Assembly (NCBI RefSeq): GCF_009914055.1
Contig: NZ_CP028271.1
Location: 1,550,001-1,614,000, forward strand
Reading direction: 5' to 3'
Length of the DNA stretch: 64,000 nucleotides
Source: Mixta intestinalis
Lineage (GTDB): Bacteria > Pseudomonadota > Gammaproteobacteria > Enterobacterales > Enterobacteriaceae
The position numbers were made by a program, and so were the translations under genes. This document shows positions 1 to 7,628 of the stretch, one piece after another. The first letter of the stretch is position 1, and every line of letters starts with the position of its first letter. The notes under the pieces were generated by a model. The model made no database searches. It saw only the letters and a list, made by a program, of their open reading frames with translations, and was not told the DNA's origin.

Positions 1-1
1 T

Positions 2-142
2 AAACTGGCGCTGCTGCTGATGTCGTCTTCATTTGCCGTTTTGCCTGTCAACATCGCCGCAATAGTGATTAATGCTCTGAGCAACCTGGTGTCAGCAATA
101 CTGGTAATTTATCTGTTCCGTCTTTATATGCTGCTGCGTTAA
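2..142 (+). CDS. yciC: YciC family inner-membrane protein (C-terminal fragment)
   Basis: Only the last 46 codons are in the window; the gene runs off the left edge and ends with TAA at 140-142. The visible part is very hydrophobic and forms about two closely spaced membrane segments ending in a short basic tail (FRLYMLLR). This tail and the downstream order yciB-yciA-tonB match the UPF0259 membrane protein YciC, whose function is not established. The gap to yciB is short (63 bases) and shows no strong terminator, so co-transcription is plausible. Identification rests on a short fragment plus synteny. Confidence 0.85.
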   Translation, partial: KLALLLMSSSFAVLPVNIAAIVINALSNLVSAILVIYLFRLYMLLR

Positions 143-205
143 AAGCAAACGGCATAGCTGCTATGCCGTTACGTTTTTACTTTCAGGCACCATCTGGAAT
201 TGACT

Positions 206-742
206 ATGAAACAACTACTCGACTTTCTTCCGCTTGTCGTCTTCTTCGTTTTCTACAAGCTATACGATATTTATGTCGCCTCCGGGGCGTTGATTGTGGC
301 TACAGGCCTGGCGCTGGTGATCGGCTGGATTATCTATCGCCGCCTGGAAAAAATGACTATCGTGACCTTTGTGCTGGTCGCGGTATTTGGCACCCTGACG
401 CTGATATTCCATAACGATGAGTTTATTAAGTGGAAGGTCACCGTCATTTATGTGCTGTTTGCGCTGGCTATGCTTTACAGCCAGTTTTTTATGGAAAAAC
501 CACTTATCCAGTCGATGCTGGGTAAAGAGCTTCAGCTGCCGCAGCCGGTCTGGCGCAAACTGAATATTGCGTGGGCAATCTTCTTTTTCGCCTGTGGCGC
601 GGCGAATATCTACGTTGCCTTTTGGCTGCCGCAGGCATTCTGGGTTAACTTTAAAGTGTTCGGCCTTACCGGGCTGACGCTGCTGTTTACTCTGATATGC
701 GGTATCTATATTTACCGCCTGATGCCGCAACAGCAAAAATAA
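206..742 (+). CDS. yciB: YciB, inner-membrane septation protein (IspZ family)
   Basis: This 178-residue protein is almost entirely membrane-embedded, with about five hydrophobic segments. It begins MKQLLDFLPLVVFFVFYKLY, which is the hallmark start of the YciB/IspZ family, and has the usual family length. Family knowledge links YciB to cell-envelope synthesis and to divisome/elongasome contacts in E. coli; the molecular activity is unknown. The ATG at 206 is chosen over an in-frame TTG at 200 because it aligns with the family N terminus. It lies between yciC and yciA on the same strand, as in E. coli. Confidence 0.95.
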   Translation: MKQLLDFLPLVVFFVFYKLYDIYVASGALIVATGLALVIGWIIYRRLEKMTIVTFVLVAVFGTLTLIFHNDEFIKWKVTVIYVLFALAMLYSQFFMEKPLIQSMLGKELQLPQPVWRKLNIAWAIFFFACGAANIYVAFWLPQAFWVNFKVFGLTGLTLLFTLICGIYIYRLMPQQQK

Positions 743-800
743 CCGTTATCGCCCGACGCTCATCGCCGGGCTTTTTTTACCATGATAAAAGAACAGCGCA

Positions 801-1220
801 ATGGACAACGATCGCAAGCCGCAAGGCGAAATGGTGCTACGTACCCTGGCAATGCCGGCAGATACCAATGCCAACGGGGATATTTTCGGCGGCTGGCTGA
901 TGTCGCAAATGGATATCGGCGGAGCGATTCTGGCGAAAGAGATCGCTGAAGGACGCGTGGTTACGGTGCGCGTGGATGGGATGACCTTTCTTAAACCGGT
1001 TGCCGTAGGCGATGTGGTTAGCTGCCATGCCCGCTGTATCCGCACCGGCACCAGTTCGATGACGATTAACGTGGAAGTATGGATTAAAAAAGTCTCTTCC
1101 GAGCCGCTGGGCCAGCGCTACTGCACCACCGAAGCAAGCTTTGTTTACGTCGCGGTTGATGAAAATGGAAAATCGCGCCCGCTCCCTGCCGGGAAAAGCC
1201 ACTTTCAGTCGGCAGAGTAG
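801..1220 (+). CDS. yciA: YciA acyl-CoA thioesterase (hotdog fold)
   Basis: The 139-residue protein carries the acyl-CoA thioesterase pattern of the hotdog-fold YciA family: the N-terminal NANGDIFGGWLMSQMD stretch contains the conserved catalytic Asp and the helix of the hotdog. YciA hydrolyses a wide range of acyl-CoAs in the cytoplasm and forms hexamers in studied homologues. Length equals the family norm. It follows yciB by 58 bases and ends just before a bidirectional hairpin shared with convergent tonB. Confidence 0.95.
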   Translation: MDNDRKPQGEMVLRTLAMPADTNANGDIFGGWLMSQMDIGGAILAKEIAEGRVVTVRVDGMTFLKPVAVGDVVSCHARCIRTGTSSMTINVEVWIKKVSSEPLGQRYCTTEASFVYVAVDENGKSRPLPAGKSHFQSAE

Positions 1221-1223
1221 ATA

Positions 1224-1258
1224 AAAAAACGGCTACCCAAAGGTAGCCATTTTTTCAG
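1224..1258. terminator. Bidirectional terminator between yciA and tonB
   Basis: An inverted repeat, GGCTACC-caaa-GGTAGCC, is flanked by A-rich sequence on the left and T-rich sequence on the right. It can therefore stop transcription from yciA on the plus strand and from tonB on the minus strand. It lies exactly between the two convergent stop codons. Confidence 0.85.
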
Positions 1259-1267
1259 CTGGCGGTT

Positions 1268-1999
1268 TTATTCCATGCTGGTGCCACCGTTAATACGGAA
1301 CACGATGGTCATCGTCAAATTGCTGCCGGGCTTGCCGCTTTCATAGCGCCATTTTCTCATCGCCTGTTTAACGTCGCGCTCAAACATATTGCGGGGCTGG
1401 GCGGAAAGAATGCGGATATTGTCAACGCGTCCGTCGCTATCCACATCATACTGCACGCGAACGCGCCCTTCGATACGCAGCGCAAATGCGCGCGCCGGAT
1501 AGGCAGGCTTGCCCACGCTCAGCGCCCGCGGCCCGGTAGATATTGAGCGCGAAGGCGCGGAAGAGCGCGTCGGCGCGGTAGATGGACGCGCAGAAGCCGA
1601 CAACGGGTTATCATTATCAAACGGCGAAGCCTGACGCGGTTCGGTATGCGGCTTCACCTCTTTACGCGGTTTGACCACTTCTTTTTTAACCGGTTTCGGC
1701 TTAGGCTTAGGTTTCGGTTTCGGAATCGCTACCGGCTCTGGTTTCGGCGGCTCCGGCACCGGTTCGGGTTCAGGCTCCGGTTGTGGTTCCGGCGCGGCCT
1801 GCGGTGGCGCAGACTGAGGCTCCGGCTGCACTTCGGGTGCCACCAGCGAGACGCTAATCGGCTGCGAAGTTTTAGGCGCTTCAATCACCTGATGAAATGA
1901 AGTATAAAGCAAAGCGGCAATCACGCTGCCGTGCAGCACCACTGAAAGCAATACGGGTATTGATAAGCGGCGAGGTAAAGGAGTCGTCAGCGTTGTCAT
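1268..1999 (-). CDS. tonB: TonB energy-transducing protein
   Basis: TonB couples the proton motive force, via ExbB-ExbD, to TonB-dependent outer-membrane receptors for siderophores and cobalamin. The 243-residue product shows the three expected parts: an N-terminal signal anchor (about residues 10-32, with the functional SxxxH pattern in SVVLHG), a periplasm-spanning Pro/Glu then Pro/Lys repeat region (about 60-115, EPQPEP and KPKPKP repeats), and a C-terminal domain with SVGKPAYPARA and the YP-x-A-R-EGRV motif. The start at 1999 aligns with the E. coli N terminus (MTxxLPRR); upstream in-frame codons would add a tail that the family lacks. The gene is preceded by a conserved Fur-type promoter. 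Confidence 0.97.
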   Translation of the reverse strand: MTTLTTPLPRRLSIPVLLSVVLHGSVIAALLYTSFHQVIEAPKTSQPISVSLVAPEVQPEPQSAPPQAAPEPQPEPEPEPVPEPPKPEPVAIPKPKPKPKPKPVKKEVVKPRKEVKPHTEPRQASPFDNDNPLSASARPSTAPTRSSAPSRSISTGPRALSVGKPAYPARAFALRIEGRVRVQYDVDSDGRVDNIRILSAQPRNMFERDVKQAMRKWRYESGKPGSNLTMTIVFRINGGTSME

Positions 2000-2029
2000 A
2001 ACTATTCGATTGATTAAGTGAAGCATCGA

Positions 2030-2058
2030 TTTTAAATGCAAATAGCAATCAGTTTCAA
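2030..2058 (-). promoter_or_regulatory. tonB promoter with probable Fur operator
   Basis: Reading the minus strand, TTGAAA (plus positions 2053-2058) and TTAAAA (2030-2035) are separated by exactly 17 bases. The core GATTGCTATTTGCATTTAAA is, as I recall it, the same as the iron-regulated tonB promoter region of E. coli, where Fur binds over this element. Predicted transcription starts near 2023, giving a leader of about 24 bases. Fur binding is inferred from this conservation. Confidence 0.65.
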
Positions 2059-2207
2059 CAACTCAGCCGCCGTGCGGATCAGAAAAAAGTGTAAAAAACC
2101 GGTTCGTTGCGGCAGGTCAACAATGTTTTATCTTTTCATTTGCACAAGCAATTACGATAACTTAACGTAACTGCCAAACTGACCCGCCCCCTACAGGAGT
2201 AACTATC

Positions 2208-2504
2208 GTGCTGTATGTCATTTATGCTGAAGACAATGCTGATTCGCTGGAAAAGCGTAAAGCTGTGCGTCCGGCTCATCTTGCCCGCCTGGAACTGCTG
2301 CGGGATGAGGGACGCCTGATTGTTGCTGGCGCTATGCCCGCCGTTGACAGTAACGATCCGGGCGCTGCGGGATTCACCGGCTCAACGGTCATTGCAGAGT
2401 TTCCTTCGCTGGAGGCCGCGCAGGCCTGGGCGGAAGACGATCCTTATATTGCCGCTGGCGTATATAAGCAGGTCGCCGTCAAGCCGTTCCGACGTGCGAT
2501 GTAA
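2208..2504 (+). CDS. yciI: YciI-like protein
   Basis: This 98-residue protein begins MLYVIYAEDNADSLEKRKAVR and has the compact alpha-beta YciI fold (ferredoxin-like, DGPH family) with the conserved RPAHLARL and GAMPA segments. A His-Asp pair in these proteins has been proposed as a catalytic site, but no cellular role is firmly known. The start is GTG, preceded by CAGGAG with a good spacing. The neighbourhood (divergent from tonB, upstream of clsA) matches E. coli. Confidence 0.93.
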   Translation: MLYVIYAEDNADSLEKRKAVRPAHLARLELLRDEGRLIVAGAMPAVDSNDPGAAGFTGSTVIAEFPSLEAAQAWAEDDPYIAAGVYKQVAVKPFRRAM

Positions 2505-2845
2505 ATCACGGTAAGACGAATAACTTTCTGTCATTGCTCCAAACCCCCTTCTCTGCCGGATAGCCGTTTTCCTGTCCGGCAGTTTACTACGTGTCTGTCA
2601 TTCTGCCCTCAACCTCGCTCGCGGCAACAGAGAAGCCGCACTCATCTGACCACACAAAAAGCTTAACTACAAATTGTACAACTTTAAATTTGTTGTATAA
2701 GTTTATGCGGTGGCAATTAATCATGCTGTACTTCATCGCTGAAAGTGGCGTTTTTACCCATTTTTAGCATTTTTTATTTATGTGTCGCGTCAGCCGCATC
2801 GCTGTTATTGCACTGCGGAGCGCAGCCATTTTATGGGGCTTTATC
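2505..2845. other. Intergenic region yciI to ymgB-like gene
   Basis: No convincing gene is present. Besides the hairpin at 2553-2582, an AT-rich imperfect dyad lies at about 2667-2702 (ACAAATT ... AATTTGT, flanked by CTTA ... TAAG). It could be an operator or part of the promoter of the downstream ymgB-like gene. I could not assign a clear sigma-70 promoter. Confidence 0.5.
2553..2586 (+). terminator. Probable yciI terminator
   Basis: A perfect 8-bp stem, CTGCCGGA at 2553-2560 with TCCGGCAG at 2575-2582, encloses a 14-base loop and is followed by TTTACT. It lies about 50 bases after the yciI stop. The short T-run makes termination efficiency uncertain. Confidence 0.6.
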
Positions 2846-3100
2846 ATGCAACAGGTTTCTACTACGGAGTCTCAGATTTCTCAATATTTCGAAACGTCTG
2901 CACCGCAGTTTAACAGTGAGAAAGAGGTTATTGCGGCAATCCGCAATGAACTGGCTACGGTAAAAAGCGCGTTCAGTAATAAAGATATTATTCTGGCTCT
3001 GATTGAAAAACTTGAGACAGAAGAAGACACCTTACGATGCGATATTTACCGCCGGGCGCTGGAGAGTATTGTTCAGCCAACGCAGGAAGTACGCGTTTAG
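2846..3100 (+). CDS. YmgB/AriR-family small regulatory protein
   Basis: The 84-residue product matches the AriR/YmgB family pattern: a variable N terminus, then NKDIILALIEKLETEEDTLRCDIYRRALE, which corresponds to the NKNIILSLIHSLETxxDxLKxDVIRKTLE core of E. coli AriR. Family members are small dimeric helical proteins linked to biofilm, acid resistance and the Rcs phosphorelay (YmgA/AriR/YcgZ connector set). The ATG at 2846 is chosen because the family-like sequence begins shortly after it; upstream in-frame codons look non-coding. It occupies the place where E. coli K-12 has kch. Which of the E. coli paralogues it represents cannot be told. Confidence 0.8.
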   Translation: MQQVSTTESQISQYFETSAPQFNSEKEVIAAIRNELATVKSAFSNKDIILALIEKLETEEDTLRCDIYRRALESIVQPTQEVRV

Positions 3101-3125
3101 CCTTTTGCGGCTACGGTTATTTCCC

Positions 3126-3138
3126 AGGAAACATCCTA
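3126..3138 (+). promoter_or_regulatory. Possible RcsB-type box (weak)
   Basis: AGGA-AACA-TCCTA lies 26 bases after the stop of the ymgB-like gene and resembles the AGGAAxxxTCCTA-like dyads of Rcs-controlled promoters. A TACGTT sequence about 15 bases further on could be a -10 element, but no good -35 is seen. This is a suggestive motif only. Confidence 0.25.
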
Positions 3139-3201
3139 ATACTAAAGTGGTACGTTGAGGAATTTCAGTGTTCAGCTACGTTTAAAATAACTCATAAGCT
3201 A

Positions 3202-3243
3202 CTCCATGATGGAGGCATTTAGCTCAGGGATGAGCTATTTTTC
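3202..3243 (+). terminator. Terminator downstream of ymgB-like gene
   Basis: TAGCTCA-ggga-TGAGCTA (3220-3237) is a perfect 7-bp stem with a 4-base loop followed by TTTTT, a good intrinsic terminator. It is immediately preceded by a small hairpin, CTCC-atgat-GGAG. It ends either a 3' UTR of about 120 bases from the ymgB-like gene or a separate small RNA. Confidence 0.75.
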
Positions 3244-3381
3244 GCTAATGGAAATGCGGCGGTAAAAACCTTTGACTCAATGAGGTCAGCGGTAAACCCG
3301 GGTTCAGCAGGGATAGCGGCAGAAAGAAAGAAGGCCTGTGAGTGACAGACAGGGAGCCGAATGCTCCCTTGCTTATCATCG

Positions 3382-3555
3382 TCAGAACTGATTATGAATA
3401 AACAGTACCGAACGGCGCTGCTGCTGTGCCAGCCGATGTCGAATGACATGGATACGCCCGTAACGGCGCGACTGCCCTTCCAGCCAGCGCGAACGCCTGC
3501 GCTGAACCTGACGCAACATGCGCCAGCGAGCAACTTCGTTTTTGCTCCGCCTCAT
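3382..3555 (-). CDS. yciY: YciY small basic protein
   Basis: This 57-residue, Arg-rich protein reads MRRSKNEVARWRMLRQ and contains SRWLEGQSRR. It matches E. coli YciY in length and sequence pattern, and sits in the same place and orientation, divergent from clsA. No function is known. The ATG at 3555 is selected by alignment; the upstream extension is not conserved. The ribosome-binding site is weak. Small size lowers certainty, but similarity plus position make it a real gene. Confidence 0.85.
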   Translation of the reverse strand: MRRSKNEVARWRMLRQVQRRRSRWLEGQSRRYGRIHVIRHRLAQQQRRSVLFIHNQF

Positions 3556-3703
3556 AACAAATACCCGATTGCATAACAACGCGGCGCATTATAAACCCAT
3601 TTGGCGCGACACAACATCCTTCACTGACGCCGACAAAGGGTTTCGCACTCCGCCATCTCCACGTACACTTCATCCATCAAAGCGCGAACTGGATTTCCAC
3701 TTA

Positions 3704-5164
3704 ATGACTACATTTTATACTCTGATCAGCTGGCTACTGTTTTTTGGTTACTGGTTGCTGATTGCGGGCGTAACGCTGCGTATTCTGATGAAGCGGCGCG
3801 CGGTTACGTCAGCAATGGCCTGGCTGCTGATTATCTATATTCTGCCGCTGGTGGGGATTATCGCTTATCTCTCTTTTGGTGAGCTCTACCTGGGGAAGCG
3901 CCGGGCAGAACGCGCACGCACCATGTGGCCTTCAACGGCCAAGTGGCTGAACAATTTAAAAAGCTGCCATTCCATTTTCGCCACCGAACACAGCGATGTT
4001 GCGCGCTCGCTGTTTCAGCTGTGTGAAAATCGCCAGGGCATTGCCGGGGTTAAAGGTAACCAGCTCCAGCTGCTGACCAGCTCCGATGACACCATGAAGT
4101 CGCTGATCCGCGATATCCAGCTGGCGCGGCATAATATTGAGATGGTGTTCTACATCTGGCATCCGGGCGGCCTGGCGGATGAGGTAGCGGAATCGCTGAT
4201 GGCGGCGGCGCGGCGCGGCGTTCACTGCCGTCTGATGCTCGATTCAGCGGGTAGCGTCACTTTCTTTCGCAGCCCGTGGCCAGCGATGATGCGCAACGCC
4301 GGTATCGATGTGGTGGAGGCGCTCCAGGTTAGCCTGCTACGTGTTTTCCTGCGCCGGATGGATTTACGCCAGCATCGTAAAATGGTGTTGATCGATAACT
4401 ATATCGCCTGGACCGGCAGCATGAACATGGTCGATCCGCGCTACTTTAAACAGGAGGCGGGCGTCGGTCAGTGGATCGATCTGATGGCGCGTATGGAAGG
4501 CCCGATAGCGACTACCATGGGGATTATCTACTCCTGCGACTGGGAAATTGAAACCGGCAAACGTATTCTGCCGCCGCCGCCGGATACCAATATTATGCCG
4601 TTCGAGCAGGAGAGCGGGCATATTATTCAGACGATCGCTTCCGGCCCTGGCTTTCCTGAAGATATGATCCATCAGGCGCTGCTGACGGCGGTCTATTCAG
4701 CACGTGAGCAGCTGATTATGACGACGCCCTACTTTGTTCCCAGCGACGATCTGCTGCATGCCATTTGTACCGCCGCGCTACGCGGCGTTGAGGTGAGTAT
4801 TATCGTGCCGCGGCATAATGATTCGCTGTTGGTCGGCTGGGCCAGCCGCGCCTTCTTTACCGAGCTGCTGGAGGCGGGGGTAAAAATCTATCAGTTTGAA
4901 GGCGGCCTGCTGCACACTAAAAGCGTGCTGGTGGATGGTCAGCTTAGCCTGATTGGTACGGTTAATCTGGATATGCGCAGCCTGTGGCTCAACTTTGAAA
5001 TTACGCTGGTGATTGATGATGACGGCTTCGGCAGCGATCTGGCGCATGTACAGGATGATTATATTGCCCGCTCCCGCCTGGTAGATATTAAACGCTGGGC
5101 TCATCGCGCCTGGTGGCAGCGAATCGTTGAACGACTGTTTTACTTCTTTAGCCCGTTACTGTAA
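3704..5164 (+). CDS. clsA: Cardiolipin synthase A
   Basis: ClsA condenses two phosphatidylglycerols to cardiolipin and glycerol at the inner membrane. The 486-residue product has two N-terminal membrane segments (about residues 3-60) and two phospholipase-D HKD motifs, HRKMVLIDNYIAWTGS near residue 224 and HTKSVLVDGQLSLIGT near 404, each with the downstream Asn of the family. The ATG at 3704 gives exactly the E. coli length; the open frame extends 62 codons upstream through promoter sequence and the yciY 5' end, and I reject that extension. yciU follows after 45 bases and may be co-transcribed. Confidence 0.97.
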   Translation: MTTFYTLISWLLFFGYWLLIAGVTLRILMKRRAVTSAMAWLLIIYILPLVGIIAYLSFGELYLGKRRAERARTMWPSTAKWLNNLKSCHSIFATEHSDVARSLFQLCENRQGIAGVKGNQLQLLTSSDDTMKSLIRDIQLARHNIEMVFYIWHPGGLADEVAESLMAAARRGVHCRLMLDSAGSVTFFRSPWPAMMRNAGIDVVEALQVSLLRVFLRRMDLRQHRKMVLIDNYIAWTGSMNMVDPRYFKQEAGVGQWIDLMARMEGPIATTMGIIYSCDWEIETGKRILPPPPDTNIMPFEQESGHIIQTIASGPGFPEDMIHQALLTAVYSAREQLIMTTPYFVPSDDLLHAICTAALRGVEVSIIVPRHNDSLLVGWASRAFFTELLEAGVKIYQFEGGLLHTKSVLVDGQLSLIGTVNLDMRSLWLNFEITLVIDDDGFGSDLAHVQDDYIARSRLVDIKRWAHRAWWQRIVERLFYFFSPLL

Positions 5165-5209
5165 AAGGTGCGGAAATGCGACCACGCCTGCGGGCATACA
5201 GGATAGATC

Positions 5210-5533
5210 ATGGACTTAAATAACCGTCTTACCGAAGATGAAACGCTGGAACAGGCTTATGATATTTTTCTTGAGCTGGCGGGTGATAATCTCGATCCGG
5301 CTGATATCATCCTGTTTAATTTACAGTTTGAAGAGCGCGGCGGCGCGGAGCTGTTCGATCCTTCTGAAGACTGGCAGGAGCATGTTGATTTCGATCTCAA
5401 TCCGGACTTTTTTGCTGAGGTAGTGATTGGTCTCGGCGAAGCGGAAGGCGAACCGGTAACCGACGTGTTCGCACGCGTGCTGCTCTGCCGCGAGAAAGAT
5501 CATAAGCTGTGCCATATTCTCTGGCGGGAATAG
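5210..5533 (+). CDS. yciU: YciU, acidic DUF440 protein
   Basis: This 107-residue protein is strongly acidic and matches the YciU/HI1450 family (UPF0263), described structurally as a possible double-stranded DNA mimic. Conserved stretches include DPADIILFNLQFEERGGAELF and the C-terminal HKLCHILWRE. Function in the cell is unproven. The ATG at 5210 has a CAGGATAG Shine-Dalgarno-like sequence. It follows clsA as in E. coli and ends shortly before a bidirectional terminator. Confidence 0.93.
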   Translation: MDLNNRLTEDETLEQAYDIFLELAGDNLDPADIILFNLQFEERGGAELFDPSEDWQEHVDFDLNPDFFAEVVIGLGEAEGEPVTDVFARVLLCREKDHKLCHILWRE

Positions 5534-5564
5534 CGCAGCGTTGCGCCTGCGACAGATATCTGAA

Positions 5565-5599
5565 GAGAAAAACGGCTGCCCTTGCGCAGCCGTTTTGAC
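5565..5599. terminator. Bidirectional terminator between yciU and oppF
   Basis: AAAACGGCTGC-cctt-GCGCAGCCGTTTT forms a long GC stem flanked by A and T runs on either side. It lies between the convergent yciU and oppF stops and should terminate both units. Confidence 0.9.
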
Positions 5600-5605
5600 A
5601 GGTGT

Positions 5606-6607
5606 TTACAGCGGATCAACCTTCAGGCAGGAAACCGCGTGGCGAAAACCGCCTTCCAGTAGCGGACGCGTTTTTGCGCACTCCGGCCCGGCGATCGGGC
5701 AGCGCGTACGAAACACGCAGCCCGATGGCGGGTTAATCGGCGACGGCAGCTCCCCTTCCAGCAGCTGAATTTCCTTGTTTTTCTCCCGATCGGGATCGGG
5801 GATCGGCACGGCTGACATCAGCGCACGGGTATAAGGATGCTGCGGATTGTTATACACCTCGCTGTAGGTGCCCAGCTCAACCGCGTGGCCCAGATACATC
5901 ACCAGCACGCGATCGGAAATATGCTTCACCACCGCCAGATCGTGAGCAATAAAGATTAACGACAGCCCCATCTCGCGCTGAAGCTGCTGTAACAGGTTAA
6001 CCACCTGCGCCTGAATAGAAACATCCAGCGCCGATACCGGCTCATCGCAGATAATCAGCTTCGGTTCCAGAATCAGCGCACGCGCAATGCCGATACGCTG
6101 GCACTGACCGCCGGAAAACTCATGGGGATAGCGGTTAATCAGGTTCGGCAGCAGCCCCACTTTCATCATCATCGTTTTGACGCGATCTTTGACTTCCTGA
6201 CGCGGCATCGAAGGATGATAGGTGCGCAGCGGTTCGGCAATGATATCGCCAATGGTCATACGCGGGTTCAGCGAGGCCAGCGGATCCTGAAAAATCATCT
6301 GGATATCGCTGCGCGCCTTGCGCCACTCCTCTTCGCTCTGACCGAGCAGATCGCGCCCCAGCCAGGCGACACGCCCTTCCGTTGCCTTCACCAGACCAAT
6401 GATCGCCCGCGCCAGCGTCGATTTGCCGCAGCCTGATTCGCCCACTACGCCCAGCGTTTCACCTTCATACAGGCGCAGGCTGACGCCATCTACCGCCTTG
6501 AGCGTCTTAGCGGGCTGCCAGAACCATTGTCTGCCATCTTTTATATTGAAATGCACCTTCAGATCGGCAATTTCAAGCAGTACTTTTTTCTCAGCTACGG
6601 CGTTCAT
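5606..6607 (-). CDS. oppF: Oligopeptide ABC transporter ATPase OppF
   Basis: OppF is one of two cytoplasmic ATPases that power oligopeptide import through OppBC. The 333-residue protein shows Walker A GESGCGKST (about 56-64), the Q-loop in MIFQDPLASLNP, the signature FSGGQCQR, Walker B LIICDEP, and H-loop IAHDLAVV, followed by the C-terminal oligopeptide/dipeptide ABC extension with Cys residues (CVFRTRCP) that in family members bind an iron-sulfur cluster. It is the last gene of the opp operon; its start overlaps the oppD stop by 4 bases, indicating translational coupling. Confidence 0.97.
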   Translation of the reverse strand: MNAVAEKKVLLEIADLKVHFNIKDGRQWFWQPAKTLKAVDGVSLRLYEGETLGVVGESGCGKSTLARAIIGLVKATEGRVAWLGRDLLGQSEEEWRKARSDIQMIFQDPLASLNPRMTIGDIIAEPLRTYHPSMPRQEVKDRVKTMMMKVGLLPNLINRYPHEFSGGQCQRIGIARALILEPKLIICDEPVSALDVSIQAQVVNLLQQLQREMGLSLIFIAHDLAVVKHISDRVLVMYLGHAVELGTYSEVYNNPQHPYTRALMSAVPIPDPDREKNKEIQLLEGELPSPINPPSGCVFRTRCPIAGPECAKTRPLLEGGFRHAVSCLKVDPL

Positions 6608-7617
6608 GCTAATTCCTCCACCGGCTTAAAGCAGGCACGCAACCGCCCTTCGCCAAAGGGTTCCAGCGGCGGCGCGCTGGCGCAAATTTCCATAGCGTAA
6701 GGGCAACGCGGCTGAAACGGACAGCCTCCAGGCAGGCGTAACAGGTTCGGCGGATTGCCCGGAATCGTCATCAAGGTATCGCCTTCGGTATCCAGACGCG
6801 GCACCGCGCTGAGCAGCCCCAGCGAATAAGGATGCGTCGGCTGATAAAAGACATCGCGCGCTTTGCCATATTCCATGGTGCGCCCCGCATACATCACCAG
6901 CACCTTATCGCAGATGCCCGCCACCACGCCTAAATCGTGAGTGATCATAATAATGGCGGTGTTGAATTCATTTTTCAGCTCGTTCAGCAGCGTCATGATC
7001 TGCGCCTGAACGGTCACATCCAGCGCGGTAGTGGGTTCGTCAGCGATTAAAAGCTTAGGCCGACAGAGTAGCGCCATCGCGATCATTACGCGCTGACGCA
7101 TCCCGCCGGAAAACTCATGGGGGTACATTTTCATGCGCTTACGCGCTTCCGGCATTTTCACCGCATCCAGCATCCGCACCGACTCTTCAAACGCCTGCGC
7201 CTTATTCATCCCTTTGTGCAGCTGCAACACTTCCATTAGCTGTTCGCCGACGCGCAGATAGGGATTGAGCGAGGTCATCGGGTCCTGAAAAATCATCGCC
7301 ACCTGCTCAGCCCGCAGCCGGTTTAGCTGTTTCTCCGGCAGGTTGAGGATTTCATTACCGTTGAAACGCGCCGAACCGGTGATGTTTCCGTTACTGGCTA
7401 ACAGGCCCATCAGAGCAAAGGCGGTCTGCGATTTGCCGGAGCCGGATTCGCCGACGATCCCCAGCGTTTCCCCCGCCCGCAGGCTGAAATTCAGGTTATT
7501 TACGGCGGTAACCGCACCGTCTGGCGTGCTGAAGGTGACGCGCAGATCTTTCACATCCAGCAACAGGTCGCTTCCCGCGTTTTGCGTTACCGCTGGTTCC
7601 AGTTCAATCGTACTCAT
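6604..7617 (-). CDS. oppD: Oligopeptide ABC transporter ATPase OppD
   Basis: OppD pairs with OppF as the ATP-hydrolysing module. The 337-residue protein has Walker A GESGSGKSQ (about 56-64), Q-loop MIFQDPMTSLNP, signature FSGGMRQR, Walker B LLIADEPTTALD and switch His in ITHDLGVV, then the family C-terminal Cys motif (CPFQPRCPYAMEIC). It starts 11 bases after oppC and overlaps oppF by 4 bases. Confidence 0.97.
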   Translation of the reverse strand: MSTIELEPAVTQNAGSDLLLDVKDLRVTFSTPDGAVTAVNNLNFSLRAGETLGIVGESGSGKSQTAFALMGLLASNGNITGSARFNGNEILNLPEKQLNRLRAEQVAMIFQDPMTSLNPYLRVGEQLMEVLQLHKGMNKAQAFEESVRMLDAVKMPEARKRMKMYPHEFSGGMRQRVMIAMALLCRPKLLIADEPTTALDVTVQAQIMTLLNELKNEFNTAIIMITHDLGVVAGICDKVLVMYAGRTMEYGKARDVFYQPTHPYSLGLLSAVPRLDTEGDTLMTIPGNPPNLLRLPGGCPFQPRCPYAMEICASAPPLEPFGEGRLRACFKPVEELA

Positions 7618-7628
7618 CGGGAAACTCC

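Noticed and set aside
1646..1900. Arg/Phe-rich frame opposite tonB
   Set aside because: It is the complement of the Pro/Lys/Glu repeat of TonB.
3100..3243. Known small RNA such as RprA, CyaR or MgrR
   Set aside because: I compared with the sequences I remember and saw no match in either the 5' seed or terminator; only an unnamed candidate remains.
3518..3703. 62-codon N-terminal extension of ClsA
   Set aside because: It covers promoter sequence and the yciY 5' end, has no ribosome-binding site, and the ATG at 3704 gives exactly the E. coli protein.
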